64,000 nt of DNA from Mycobacterium sp. 050128. Its GTDB lineage: Bacteria > Actinomycetota > Actinomycetes > Mycobacteriales > Mycobacteriaceae. Shown here in pieces: positions 17,608 to 25,668 of the stretch (position 1 is its first letter; each line of letters starts with the position of its first letter). The notes under the pieces are model-generated. The model searched no databases and was not told the origin of the DNA. It saw nothing but the letters and a program-made list of their open reading frames with translations. The DNA lies in the NCBI RefSeq assembly GCF_036409155.1, contig NZ_JAZGLW010000001.1, forward strand, positions 2,294,001 to 2,358,000. Reading direction: 5' to 3'. Both the position numbers and the translations under genes were made by a program.

Positions 17608-18558
17608 GTGGATCCAAGGATCAGCCGGCGTTCGATGCTGAGCTTGTCGGTGGCCGGCGCCTTGGCGGTGGCACTGCCCTCCTGCAGCGGCCACGAGCAG
17701 GCCCCAAATCAAAGCCAAAACCAGAGCGAAGAACCGGCCGATCTTGCGTCCTATGGATACGATCCCGACTCCGGAGAACCCGGGAAAACGGAAAAGCCCG
17801 CGCACCGTGGCGAAGTGCCGCCGGCGTCGCATGTCCCGGACGAGTGGTTACCCCCGGTGGGCCGGCAAACGATGCCGAATTGCTTCGTGTGGGCTTCCGT
17901 ATACGGCCTCGCGACGTTCTATGCCGCTCGCAAGAGCCGCATCCCACCAACCCGTCCCGACCGGTTGGCCGGGCCCGACTACGCCTACATCCGGTACGAA
18001 ATCGCAAACAAAACGCCCGAAAACACTTGTCACGGCGGGCAAATCACCAAGTGCCTGGATTGGCTTCAATCCAACGGCGGTACTCCGTCCCTGGCTGCCG
18101 CCCCGAACCGCAAGCCGGGATCCAAGGCGACGTGCGGAGTCGAGTGGTCGGAGTATGGTTCGCAGCCAATCCCGCCGGATCCGGGCTTCCGCGTCCCCGA
18201 GTACAAGTTGACGCACATCACCGGGGCGGACGGATTGAACAATCTTCGTACTGTCATCGCGTCCGGCGTACCGATCGCCTTCGGCACCTCGCTCTACACG
18301 GACTTTGCGCACTACCGCGGCCAACCGTCGCCCTACGTCGGGAACGGAAACGTGAGTCGCGACCACAACGGCAAGAAATCCGGCCATGTGATGCTCATCG
18401 TCGGCTACGACGACGCATACACGAAGTCCGCCGGCGCGGTCCGGATCCAGAACAGTTGGGGAAGGCGTTGGGGTCAAAAGGGATTCGTCTGGATGGCCTA
18501 CGACACACTGGAAAAATTGGCTCAGGGACAAGGCGTCTACGTACCCGAGTCGGCTTGA
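17608..18558 (+). CDS. Papain-like (C1 family) cysteine protease, predicted Tat lipoprotein
   Basis: Exported cysteine protease candidate of 316 aa. The N-terminus SRRSMLSLSVAGALAVALPSC has a twin-arginine motif and a lipobox with Cys26, so a lipid-anchored exported protein is predicted. The papain triad is visible: Cys92 in PNCFVWASVYG, His260 in GHVMLIVGYDD and Asn282 in QNSWGRRWGQKG, the last a textbook C1 motif. No obvious inhibitory propeptide is present; the roughly 60 residues between lipobox and Cys92 are Gln/Pro/Glu rich. GTG start with AGGAG at 17594-17598. It lies just outside the right edge of the island. C1 proteases are uncommon in mycobacteria, which hints at acquisition. Confidence 0.9.
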   Translation: MDPRISRRSMLSLSVAGALAVALPSCSGHEQAPNQSQNQSEEPADLASYGYDPDSGEPGKTEKPAHRGEVPPASHVPDEWLPPVGRQTMPNCFVWASVYGLATFYAARKSRIPPTRPDRLAGPDYAYIRYEIANKTPENTCHGGQITKCLDWLQSNGGTPSLAAAPNRKPGSKATCGVEWSEYGSQPIPPDPGFRVPEYKLTHITGADGLNNLRTVIASGVPIAFGTSLYTDFAHYRGQPSPYVGNGNVSRDHNGKKSGHVMLIVGYDDAYTKSAGAVRIQNSWGRRWGQKGFVWMAYDTLEKLAQGQGVYVPESA

Positions 18559-18562
18559 GGCG

Positions 18563-19018
18563 CTACTTCGGCGGGAAACCGCCGGTGGCCACGGGCCCCC
18601 AGCGGCGCGGCGTGACGCGGATCAAACACTTGCCCTGATCGACCATGGCGCGGCGGTAGTCGTCCCAGTCCGGGTGTTCCCCGGCGATCACCCGGAAGTA
18701 GTCGACGAGCAGTTCCACCGCGTCCGGTAAGTCGATTACTTCGGCGTCCCCGTCGACCTGTACGTAGGGCCCGTTGAAATCGTCGGAGAGCACGAGCACG
18801 CTCGCCGACGGGGTGCGGCGGATGTTCGCGCTTTTGGCGCGCTGCGGATAGGTGGCGATCACGATGCGGCCCTGCTCGTCCACGCCACCGGTTACCGGGG
18901 AGCTGTGCAGCGACCCGTCCGACCGGAAGGTGGTCAGCAGCATCTTGTGTCGCGGCCGGATGAACTCGAGAAGATCGGGAAGACTGACCGCGTCCGCGGT
19001 CGCCACTTTGGGAGCCAT
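18563..19018 (-). CDS. PPOX-class, probably F420-dependent, FMN-binding split-barrel enzyme
   Basis: Split beta-barrel oxidoreductase of the pyridoxamine 5'-phosphate oxidase superfamily, 151 aa. HKMLLTTFRSDGSLHSSPVTGGVDEQGRIVIATYPQRAKSANI and the later CLIRVTPRRW match the F420-dependent TIGR03618-type proteins of mycobacteria. The frame is open to 19105, but ATG at 19018 (MAPKVATADAVSL) gives the usual start; the extra upstream codons overlap an SDR remnant in another frame. It converges with the protease gene, 4 bp apart. The substrate is not predictable. Confidence 0.85.
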   Translation of the reverse strand: MAPKVATADAVSLPDLLEFIRPRHKMLLTTFRSDGSLHSSPVTGGVDEQGRIVIATYPQRAKSANIRRTPSASVLVLSDDFNGPYVQVDGDAEVIDLPDAVELLVDYFRVIAGEHPDWDDYRRAMVDQGKCLIRVTPRRWGPVATGGFPPK

Positions 19019-19043
19019 GAAGTCCAGGGTAGCGACCGCGCGC

Positions 19044-19175
19044 TTACTCGAGCATGCTCCCGGCATCGACGGTGACGGGAAGGCCTGTGATGTAACGGGA
19101 TTCATCGGAGGAGCGCAGGGACAGCACCGCGTTGCTGATGTCCACCGAAATGCACATCGAGTTCACCGCGGCGGA
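19044..19175 (-). pseudogene. Remnant of a short-chain dehydrogenase gene (C-terminal end)
   Basis: Read on the minus strand, this stretch encodes AVNSMCIS then VDISNAVLSLRSSDESRYIT and GLPVTVDAGSMLE, followed by a stop at 19044-19046. This is the recognisable C-terminus of an SDR, close to the mycofactocin-associated SDRs that end with SNAVLFLASDEARYVTG and VDAG. An in-frame stop at 19176-19178 precedes it, and the residues normally found between the VNS motif and the DISNAV motif are missing, so the gene is both truncated and internally deleted. Confidence 0.7.
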
Positions 19176-19179
19176 CTAA

Positions 19180-19677
19180 TTAGAGCGGCGTGACGATTTC
19201 CGAGGTGTAGAAGTCAATCGGCGTCTGCGAGTGCGGCGATGGGCGGTCAACGAAAACCCATACGCCGGTCGAATTCGCGGCGATCGGGCCTTCCAGGGTC
19301 GTCGTGCCCGCTCCGCTGCCGTCGGTGTCGAGGCCGCCAGCGCTGACTCCGACGTCTCCGGCTCCGCAGCCTGCCGAAGTCCGGGGCGACTGAATCAGCC
19401 TGACGTTGTAGTGGGCTCCCGGCTCGGCGGCAATTAATTGCACCTGTGCGACGACCTTGTTGGATGCCGACCTGCTGATGACGGCCTGGCCGCTGCCCTT
19501 ACCCATCGTCGGCACATTAACCGCCCAAGTGAAGTCGCACGCCCGGAATTTCGGGGTCAAGGGCACCAGCGAGCCACCCGAACTGGCGTCCGCCGTCGCA
19601 ACTCCCGTGGCGCCCCAGAATGTCGCCGTCGCAAGCATATTGGCGCCAACGAACAACAGCGCGGTGATTCTTCGCAT
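19180..19677 (-). CDS. Small secreted protein of unknown function
   Basis: Protein of 165 aa with a Sec signal peptide at residues 1-29 (hydrophobic ITALLFVGANMLATATFWGA, cleavage near ATA-DAS). The mature part has two cysteines (RACDF and AGCGAG) that could form a disulfide and a VWVFVDRPSP segment near the end. I do not recognise the family; similar small exported proteins exist in mycobacteria. It is a single gene on the minus strand, with 172 bp of comparatively AT-rich DNA upstream. Confidence 0.75.
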   Translation of the reverse strand: MRRITALLFVGANMLATATFWGATGVATADASSGGSLVPLTPKFRACDFTWAVNVPTMGKGSGQAVISRSASNKVVAQVQLIAAEPGAHYNVRLIQSPRTSAGCGAGDVGVSAGGLDTDGSGAGTTTLEGPIAANSTGVWVFVDRPSPHSQTPIDFYTSEIVTPL

Positions 19678-19849
19678 TTATTTCCTGACGCATTATTCCT
19701 GCCAAAGATACAGTTGAGAACGTATCAGGATTAGTGAACGACAACGCCTATAATTGTCATACAGTTAGGCAAATCACATGCCGCGGTGGGTGCAATCCAG
19801 CTCACACTGCTTATGGGCGCGAGCGTTCACTGGTAATTGCACCGTCGCA

Positions 19850-20281
19850 CTAATCCTCGTCGACAAGGCCTTTCACTTGCTGGTAGTAAATGACATTGCC
19901 GCCACCGCCCCAATTGCCTTCGGGGATTTCGTGAATCAGGGTCCAGACATGAAACGCCCGCGGGCCCTGCGGTTCGATGCCCGCCGCGGCGCACACCGCG
20001 ACGTATACGTCGGCGGTGAGCTGTTCCTTTCGGGCCTTGTCGAGTGCGCCCGCGAACACCGTCAGGTCCACCCGGAAGCGGGGTTCACCCGGCCCGCGAC
20101 CACCGACCGATAGCTCGGCCGGGTCCATCGCGTGCAGATACACCAAAGTGTTGTCGCGCAAAAACGGTGTGTCAGGCGCGCGTTCGGCGCGCAACAGCGC
20201 GGTGACCAGTTCGTCGGCGAGCCGGCTCACCGCTTCCTCGGCTATGGAGCCACGCACGAATGTCAGGTCGATCATCGGCAT
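19850..20281 (-). CDS. Tautomerase-like protein (4-oxalocrotonate tautomerase superfamily)
   Basis: Protein of 143 aa starting Met-Pro, so that after Met removal Pro1 could act as the catalytic base as in the tautomerase superfamily. The length fits two fused 4-OT-like units: MPMIDLTFVRGSIAEEAVSRLADELVTALLRAE, then FRVDLTVFAGALDKARKEQLTADVYVAVCAAAG. The C-terminal half includes the HVWTLIHEIPEGNWGGGG segment typical of such enzymes. Substrate is unknown. The gene follows the LLM oxidoreductase by 18 bp on the same strand, suggesting a two-gene operon. Confidence 0.8.
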   Translation of the reverse strand: MPMIDLTFVRGSIAEEAVSRLADELVTALLRAERAPDTPFLRDNTLVYLHAMDPAELSVGGRGPGEPRFRVDLTVFAGALDKARKEQLTADVYVAVCAAAGIEPQGPRAFHVWTLIHEIPEGNWGGGGNVIYYQQVKGLVDED

Positions 20282-20299
20282 TGCCCACCGCCTCCTTCC

Positions 20300-21439
20300 T
20301 CATAGCTTTCGCAGGCCCCGCACCACCTTGACGTAGGGCGTCGTCGCGGATGCGCTCTTGCGCAGACTCGGCTGGATCGCACCGGCATTTCCCACCACGA
20401 GATAGCGCAGGCCGTGATCGCGGAACTCCGCGATTTGTTCGACCACCTCGTCGGGCGTTCCCACCGCGAACAATTCCTGGACGAGGGATCGCGGAACCTT
20501 GGCCGCGTACGACAGGGCAGTCTGCTCGTCGATCAATTGCGGGATCAGGTCCTGGACGCCGGTGAAGTCCGCCCCGAGCGGATGTTGTGCACCGTGGCGG
20601 GCCCAGTCTTTGGCGGGCGAGTTGAGGGTGAACACCTTTGCGATATCGGAATCGATGACCTCGTCGATTTCGTCGCGGGATCGCCCGGTCACGATGAACC
20701 GGATCAGCGCGGGGGTAATCGCCTGTGGATCGCGGCCCGCATCCGAGGCCGCGGTGCGCACGATTTCGAGTTGCTCGCCGTATTCGGTGGCGCGCGTCGT
20801 TCCGGGAAACCACCCGTCGGCGTATTTGCCGGTGGCGCGCATCATTCGCGGTCCATGGGCGGCGATCCAGATCTCGGGCCACTTGCCCCGGTACGGCGGG
20901 AGCGCGAAAGTCGCGTTGTGCAAAGGGAAGAACTCCGAGTCCCGAGTGACCAACTCCCCGTTTGAGTTCCACAGCGCTCGAATGGTCGCCACCGCTTCCT
21001 CGAAGCGGCCCACCGGCCTCGACCAGTCGACCCCATAGGGCGCGTTGCTTTCCCGCTCACCGGTTCCGATGCCCAGCACCGCGCGGCCCTTGGTCAACAG
21101 GTGCAGCGACGCCACGGCCTGCGCGGTGACGGCGGGATTGCGGCGGCCGGTGTCGGTGACCGCCACGCCGAGGCGCATCCGGGCCTTGTTGCGCCCCGCG
21201 AGGTAGCCCAGCATCGTCCAGGGCTCCAGGTGCGCATCCATCTTGGGGATGATGCGGGCGGCGCCGACGTGCTTGGTGTTCCACATCGACGGGGGCAGCA
21301 CCGAATTCAGATGGTCGGCGACCCAGAACGAATCGGCCCCACACGCCAATCCGGTCATGTAGTCGGCATGTAGCAAAGGCTTTGGGCCGAAACGCGAATT
21401 GATCGTGTTGTGCATGACACCCACGCCGAACTTCGCCAT
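20300..21439 (-). CDS. LLM-class F420-dependent oxidoreductase, phthiodiolone-ketoreductase-like
   Basis: Luciferase-like TIM-barrel enzyme of 379 aa, expected to use F420H2. From memory it resembles the M. tuberculosis phthiodiolone/phenolphthiodiolone dimycocerosates ketoreductase Rv2951c through much of its length, for example [33 protein letters not shown] and [12 protein letters not shown]. No PDIM biosynthetic genes are nearby, so a different keto substrate is likely. ATG at 21439 with AAAGGAG upstream is chosen over the open frame to 21520. It is the first gene of a two-gene operon with the tautomerase-like gene. Confidence 0.88.
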   Translation of the reverse strand: MAKFGVGVMHNTINSRFGPKPLLHADYMTGLACGADSFWVADHLNSVLPPSMWNTKHVGAARIIPKMDAHLEPWTMLGYLAGRNKARMRLGVAVTDTGRRNPAVTAQAVASLHLLTKGRAVLGIGTGERESNAPYGVDWSRPVGRFEEAVATIRALWNSNGELVTRDSEFFPLHNATFALPPYRGKWPEIWIAAHGPRMMRATGKYADGWFPGTTRATEYGEQLEIVRTAASDAGRDPQAITPALIRFIVTGRSRDEIDEVIDSDIAKVFTLNSPAKDWARHGAQHPLGADFTGVQDLIPQLIDEQTALSYAAKVPRSLVQELFAVGTPDEVVEQIAEFRDHGLRYLVVGNAGAIQPSLRKSASATTPYVKVVRGLRKL

Positions 21440-21554
21440 CGCCTTGCTCCTTTGGGCCGCCGGCCACAGACTAGCCGATCGGCTACCCTGGACGATAAGT
21501 GATCGGCCGCGGTTCATCAATGGCGTGTTTGTGCCGTTGGGTTACGGTTAACCG

Positions 21555-22280
21555 ATGTCCGGCCGCGACAATGGCTGGATGCGATGTGTGCGTCTGGTTC
21601 TTTTGCTCGCGGTAGCCGTCGGCCTGGTGGCGATTTTCGAAACGGCGACCGCGCAGGCCGGCCCCGACGTGCCGCCCGTCAGCGACGCGGCGCGCGCCGC
21701 CGGTTTCGTCGACGTTCGTACCGTCGTTCCCGACGCGATCATCGACCTGCGCTACGCGACGACCAACAATTTCACCGGCACACAGTTGTATCCCTCCGAC
21801 GCCCGATGCCTGGTGCATCAATCCATGGTTGCGGGGCTCGCGACCGCCGCGTCGGCGCTACGCCCCCAAGGCCATCTGCTGGTGTTCTGGGATTGTTACC
21901 GGCCGCACGACGTTCAGGTCCGAATGTTCAACGTGGTCCCCAACCCGGCCTGGGTGGCACGGCCAGGCCCATACGCCCACAGCCACGAGTCGGGACGTTC
22001 GGTGGACGTGACGTTTACCAGCGTGCAGCCACAGTGCCCGCCGGAACGTCACGCCGACGGGCTGTGCCTGGCCGACATGGGCACCGACTTCGACGATTTC
22101 ACCCCGCGCGCAACGGCATACGCGACCCAGGGAGTCGGTGCCGACGCCCAAGCGAATCGGTCCCGGTTGCGCGACGCGATGAAGTACGGCGGATTGTCCC
22201 CGTACTCGGGTGAGTGGTGGCACTTCGACGGTCCCGGGGCGGGCGTCGACCGCCCGATCCTCAACGTCCCCGTCGATTAG
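21555..22280 (+). CDS. lpqR: D-alanyl-D-alanine dipeptidase, VanX/LpqR family
   Basis: Exported zinc dipeptidase of the M15 family, 241 aa, expected to cleave D-Ala-D-Ala. A signal sequence covers about residues 10-35. Active-site features are YRP with Arg116, SHESGRSVD (zinc ligands His144 and Asp151), and EWWHFD with catalytic Glu220 and zinc ligand His223. Position before an Rv0839-like methyltransferase suggests it is the counterpart of M. tuberculosis lpqR, but the signal lacks a lipobox cysteine, so unlike LpqR it should be secreted and not lipid-anchored. The symbol is by homology and context. Confidence 0.85.
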   Translation: MSGRDNGWMRCVRLVLLLAVAVGLVAIFETATAQAGPDVPPVSDAARAAGFVDVRTVVPDAIIDLRYATTNNFTGTQLYPSDARCLVHQSMVAGLATAASALRPQGHLLVFWDCYRPHDVQVRMFNVVPNPAWVARPGPYAHSHESGRSVDVTFTSVQPQCPPERHADGLCLADMGTDFDDFTPRATAYATQGVGADAQANRSRLRDAMKYGGLSPYSGEWWHFDGPGAGVDRPILNVPVD

Positions 22281-22283
22281 TCA

Positions 22284-22318
22284 TCTCATGATATGAGACG
22301 ATAGTTTCATAATATGAC
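22284..22318. promoter_or_regulatory. Two tandem inverted repeats upstream of a methyltransferase gene
   Basis: TCTCAT-GAT-ATGAGA (22284-22298, perfect 6-bp arms) and TTCAT-AAT-ATGAC (22306-22318, 4 inner pairs plus flanks) have the same 3-bp spacer type and centres 21 bp apart, that is two helical turns. The second overlaps a CATAAT that could be the -10 of the gene starting at 22341. This looks like a double operator for a dimeric repressor, which is inference. Confidence 0.5.
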
Positions 22319-22340
22319 CACACGCTTGTAGGCTTGCGGC

Positions 22341-23147
22341 ATGAACGACCGGGCCAGCTACACGCACGGACATCACGAGTCGGTGCTGCGCAGCCATCAG
22401 CGGCGCACCGCAGCGGACTCCGCGAGTTATCTGCTGGGCTACCTGAAGCCGGGGCTGACGCTCCTCGATGTGGGCTGCGGCCCCGGCACGATCACCGCGG
22501 ACCTCGCCGGCATCGTGGCGCCCGGATCGGTCACGGCCGTCGATCAATTCGCTGATGTCCTCGACGTGGCCCGCAGCGAGGCCCGGCAGCGCAACCTGTC
22601 CAATGTCACGTTCGCAACCGCCGACGTGGAGCGGCTCGACTTCGCCGACGGCACGTTCGATGTCGTGCACGCGCACCAGGTGCTACAGCACGTCGCCGAT
22701 CCGGTCCGGGCGCTACGCGAGATGCGACGGGTGTGTGCGCCCGGCGGCATAGTGGCGGCTCGAGATGCCGACTATGCGGGGTTCATCTGGCATCCACGCC
22801 TTGCGGCACTGGACTTTTGGCGCGATATCTACCAGCAGGCCGCGCGTGTCAACGGCGGTGAACCGGACGCCGGCCGGCGGTTGCTGTCATGGGCGCTGGA
22901 CGCGGGCTTCGACGACGTCACGCCCACCGGCAGCCTCTGGTGTTATGCCACGGCCGAGGCCCGCGAGTGGTGGGGTGGAATGTGGGCCGACCGAATCCTG
23001 CACTCCGGCATCGCCGGCGACATTCTGCGGTTCGGCCTGGCCACTACCGCGCAGCTCGAGGAGATCTCGGCGGCATGGCGGGAGTGGGCCGCGGCGAAAG
23101 ACGGTTGGCTGGCGATGCCGCACGGCGAGATCGTCTGCCGCGCATGA
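22341..23147 (+). CDS. Class I SAM-dependent methyltransferase (Rv0839-like)
   Basis: Cytoplasmic methyltransferase of 268 aa of the UbiE/MenG-like type. Motif I is LDVGCGPGT near residue 41, the acidic ribose-binding residue is in VTAVDQF, and HQVLQHVADPVRALREMRRVCAPGG is motif IV/post-motif. The substrate is unknown. It follows the lpqR-like gene, as Rv0839 follows lpqR in M. tuberculosis (from memory). A pair of inverted repeats directly upstream suggests its own regulated promoter. It converges with the amidase gene, 2 bp apart. Confidence 0.85.
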   Translation: MNDRASYTHGHHESVLRSHQRRTAADSASYLLGYLKPGLTLLDVGCGPGTITADLAGIVAPGSVTAVDQFADVLDVARSEARQRNLSNVTFATADVERLDFADGTFDVVHAHQVLQHVADPVRALREMRRVCAPGGIVAARDADYAGFIWHPRLAALDFWRDIYQQAARVNGGEPDAGRRLLSWALDAGFDDVTPTGSLWCYATAEAREWWGGMWADRILHSGIAGDILRFGLATTAQLEEISAAWREWAAAKDGWLAMPHGEIVCRA

Positions 23148-23149
23148 CT

Positions 23150-24688
23150 TTATGATTCGAGGCCCGGTGCTGCGGGAAAGCCGCCGTGCAGCGATTCGAA
23201 GGCATCGGCGAGCTTGAGCACGGTGGCGTCGTCGAAGTGCTTGCCCACCAGCATCATTCCCACCGGCAGCCCGTCGACCAGGCCGGCCGGCACCGATATC
23301 GCCGGATGGCCGGTGATATCCATCGGCCCGGTGTTGAATGCTTTACCGAGGGCGCGTGCAATCAACGCGACGTCTCGCGGGCTTCCCTCGGGCAGCACAT
23401 TTGCGACGCCGGGCACGGTGGGCATGACCAACACATCGTATTGGGCCAGCGCCGCGCCGTAGGCCGCGCGCACCTGCGGTACCAGATTGCGCGCCTTCGC
23501 ATACGAGGTGCCGCCCAGCGTGCGCAACCCGTAATGGCCGCACAGTGCCGTCACCTTCACGGTGCTGGAGAATTCGTCAGACTTCGCGGCACGCTGTGTT
23601 GCGAAGTGCGCCATAAGTTCTGGATCGTAGAATCCTGGCACGCCGAGCCCGTATCCGTTGCCGTCCAGCATCTGATAGGTGCCACCGTCGGTGAGGATGA
23701 CCGTGAGGAGGTGCAAGGCATTGCGGTGCCAGGGCACGTTGACCTCGTTTACGGTGCAGCCGATTTCGGTGAACCGCTGTGCCGCAGACCGGACCAGGTC
23801 GTCTGCCTCCGGCAGCGAGTTGGGCCATCCGAACCCCTCGGCGAGAATGCCCACCCGTAGACCGGCCACATCACCGGTGAGCGCATCGAGATAGTCGAGT
23901 GTGGGTATCGGCGGCCACTGGCGCGGGTCCTGGCCATCAGCTCCGGCCAGCACGGTGAGCATCAGCGCTGTGTCGGCGACGGTCCGCGTCATCGGACCGA
24001 GGTGGTCGATCGTCCGCTCGATCGGGAACGCACCGGTGTAGGGGACGAGCCCGTGCGTCGGCTTGTGTCCGACGATTCCGCACAGCGCCGCGGGGATCCG
24101 AATGGATCCGCCCTGATCGCCGCCGATGGCCAGCTCGACCTCACCGGCGGCCACCAATGCCGCACTGCCACTGGATGATCCGCCCGTCTCGCGATCCGTG
24201 GCCCAGGGATTGCGTACCGGGCCGGAGGCGGAGGTGAAGCTGGAACCTGAGCAACACAGATCCTCGCAGACGCTCTTGCCGGCGACGGTGGCCCCGGCGG
24301 AGAGCAGGCGCTCGACGACCGTCGCGTCGAGCCCGGGGACGAAACCCTCCATCGCTCGTGATCCGTTCATCATCGGAATCCCGGCGACCGCGATGTTGTC
24401 CTTGATCGCCACCTGCCGGCCCGATAGGGGCCCGTCGGCGCCGGACGCGATCCGGGTGGTGACATACCAGGCGCCCAGTGGGTTATCGGCCGGTTCTGGG
24501 AACTGGTATTCGCGTTCCGGCACGTGCGGGCGATCGAGCAGATCGTAGAGCTCATCGACCACGTCGTAGGACCTCAGCGTTTCCGTCACGGCCGCCAGGT
24601 AACCCCGTTGCTCGTCGGCGTCCAGGCAAAAGCCGAAATGCTGGGCAGCAGCCTCGATGTCAGCCGCTGATGGCCTGGAAACCGTCAC
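23150..24688 (-). CDS. Amidase (amidase-signature family)
   Basis: Amidase of 512 aa hydrolysing a carboxamide; family members act on aliphatic, aromatic or aryl-amide substrates and some are enantioselective. The Ser-Ser-Lys catalytic set is visible: Lys96 (VAIKDNIA), the cis-Ser in GGSSSGS at 169-175, and nucleophile Ser195 in GGDQGGSIR. The roughly 70-residue N-terminal helical extension before the signature region is typical of Rhodococcus-type amidases. It is the first gene of the accessory region and lies on the minus strand behind an SDR gene (52-bp gap), perhaps in one transcript. The substrate is not predictable. Confidence 0.9.
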   Translation of the reverse strand: MTVSRPSAADIEAAAQHFGFCLDADEQRGYLAAVTETLRSYDVVDELYDLLDRPHVPEREYQFPEPADNPLGAWYVTTRIASGADGPLSGRQVAIKDNIAVAGIPMMNGSRAMEGFVPGLDATVVERLLSAGATVAGKSVCEDLCCSGSSFTSASGPVRNPWATDRETGGSSSGSAALVAAGEVELAIGGDQGGSIRIPAALCGIVGHKPTHGLVPYTGAFPIERTIDHLGPMTRTVADTALMLTVLAGADGQDPRQWPPIPTLDYLDALTGDVAGLRVGILAEGFGWPNSLPEADDLVRSAAQRFTEIGCTVNEVNVPWHRNALHLLTVILTDGGTYQMLDGNGYGLGVPGFYDPELMAHFATQRAAKSDEFSSTVKVTALCGHYGLRTLGGTSYAKARNLVPQVRAAYGAALAQYDVLVMPTVPGVANVLPEGSPRDVALIARALGKAFNTGPMDITGHPAISVPAGLVDGLPVGMMLVGKHFDDATVLKLADAFESLHGGFPAAPGLES

Positions 24689-24740
24689 GTCGACCTCCGT
24701 CGGCGCTAGTCGCCGGTCGCTGGTGTCAGCAGCTTAACGG

Positions 24741-25577
24741 TCAATCCAGGAAAAGGTCGGGTATCGGCTGCTCCCCGCCGCCGTACCTGGACAGGTCCGT
24801 GACCCCGGCCGATTGCAGGACTTCGGAATCGATGTAGCAATTGCCGGTGGCTTCGGCAGCGGGCCGAGAGACGATCTCTACGGCGGCGTCGGCCATGATC
24901 TCGGGGCTGCGCGACGACTCGGCCAATTTGTCGCCATCGGCCATGTTTGCCACTGCTGCGGTGGCGATATAGGTTTGCGGCCAAAGGCAATTCACGCCGA
25001 TTCCGTCTTTGCCGTCTTGGCAGGCGAATTCCGCCGCCCAGCCCAGCGACAGCAGCGTCATCCCGTACTTCGACAGTGTGTAGGCGGGGTGGGCGCCGAG
25101 CCAGCGCGGGTTCATGTTGATCGGCGGCGAGATGGTGAGCACATGCGGGTTGGCGGATTTCTGGAGGTGAGGCACGCATGCCTTGGTCAGCAGGAAGGTG
25201 CCGCGCAGATTGATCTCCTGCATCAAGTCGTACTTCTTGGCCGACAGCACGGCCGTCGGTTCCACCGCGATGGCGCTGGCGTTATTCACGCAGACGTCGA
25301 TGCCGCCGAACCGCTGCACCGCGGCGTCGACCACGCGCTGCACATCCTCCTCGCGGCGGACGTCGCCGACGACCGCGAGCGCCTTGCCGCCGGCGGCCTC
25401 GACCTCGGCGGCCGCGGTGTGCACGGTCCCGGGCAGGCGGGGATGCGGGGTGTCGGTCTTGGCCAGCAGCACTACGTTGGCGCCGTGGCGGGCCGCGCCG
25501 ATTCCGATCGCGAGTCCGATGCCCCGGCTGCCGCCGGAGATCACCACAGTGCGGTCGGCGAGCTTGTTGTCGGCCAT
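24741..25577 (-). CDS. SDR-family oxidoreductase, HSDL2-like
   Basis: NAD(P)-dependent short-chain dehydrogenase of 278 aa. The cofactor loop is SGGSRGIGLAIG, then VNNASAI. The catalytic Tyr-Lys is in HPAYTLSKYGM, while the usual catalytic Ser segment reads TISPPINM, as in human HSDL2-like SDRs. It is divergent from the acyl-CoA mutase gene; the 91-bp intergenic region holds a compound palindrome (25603-25628). A role in the same acyl-CoA pathway as the mutase is therefore plausible. Confidence 0.87.
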   Translation of the reverse strand: MADNKLADRTVVISGGSRGIGLAIGIGAARHGANVVLLAKTDTPHPRLPGTVHTAAAEVEAAGGKALAVVGDVRREEDVQRVVDAAVQRFGGIDVCVNNASAIAVEPTAVLSAKKYDLMQEINLRGTFLLTKACVPHLQKSANPHVLTISPPINMNPRWLGAHPAYTLSKYGMTLLSLGWAAEFACQDGKDGIGVNCLWPQTYIATAAVANMADGDKLAESSRSPEIMADAAVEIVSRPAAEATGNCYIDSEVLQSAGVTDLSRYGGGEQPIPDLFLD

Positions 25578-25602
25578 TCCCTCTCCCTCTGTACAGGTCT
25601 GT

Positions 25603-25628
25603 CACGTGTTTGACCAGGTCAACACGTG
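25603..25628. promoter_or_regulatory. Compound palindrome between SDR and mutase genes
   Basis: CACGTG (25603-25608), the perfect 13-bp palindrome TTGACCAGGTCAA (25610-25622) and CACGTG again (25623-25628) are packed into 26 bp. Each half-palindrome also contains a TTGACC that could be a -35 element in either direction. The layout suggests a repressor operator controlling both divergent genes. No candidate regulator gene lies directly adjacent. Confidence 0.55.
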
Positions 25629-25668
25629 GTATTGGCATTCTCTTTTTTTGCAAGTACGTTATTCATCG

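Noticed and set aside
25183..25668. Extended N-terminus of the mutase large subunit
   Set aside because: The frame is open upstream, but it is antisense to the SDR gene and encodes Ser/Thr/Ala/Pro/Arg-rich nonsense; ATG at 25669 gives the family start.
25578..25668. Cobalamin riboswitch before the mutase gene
   Set aside because: The divergent region is only 91 bp, too short for a cobalamin riboswitch of about 200 nt, and shows no B12-box-like sequence; a palindrome fills most of it.
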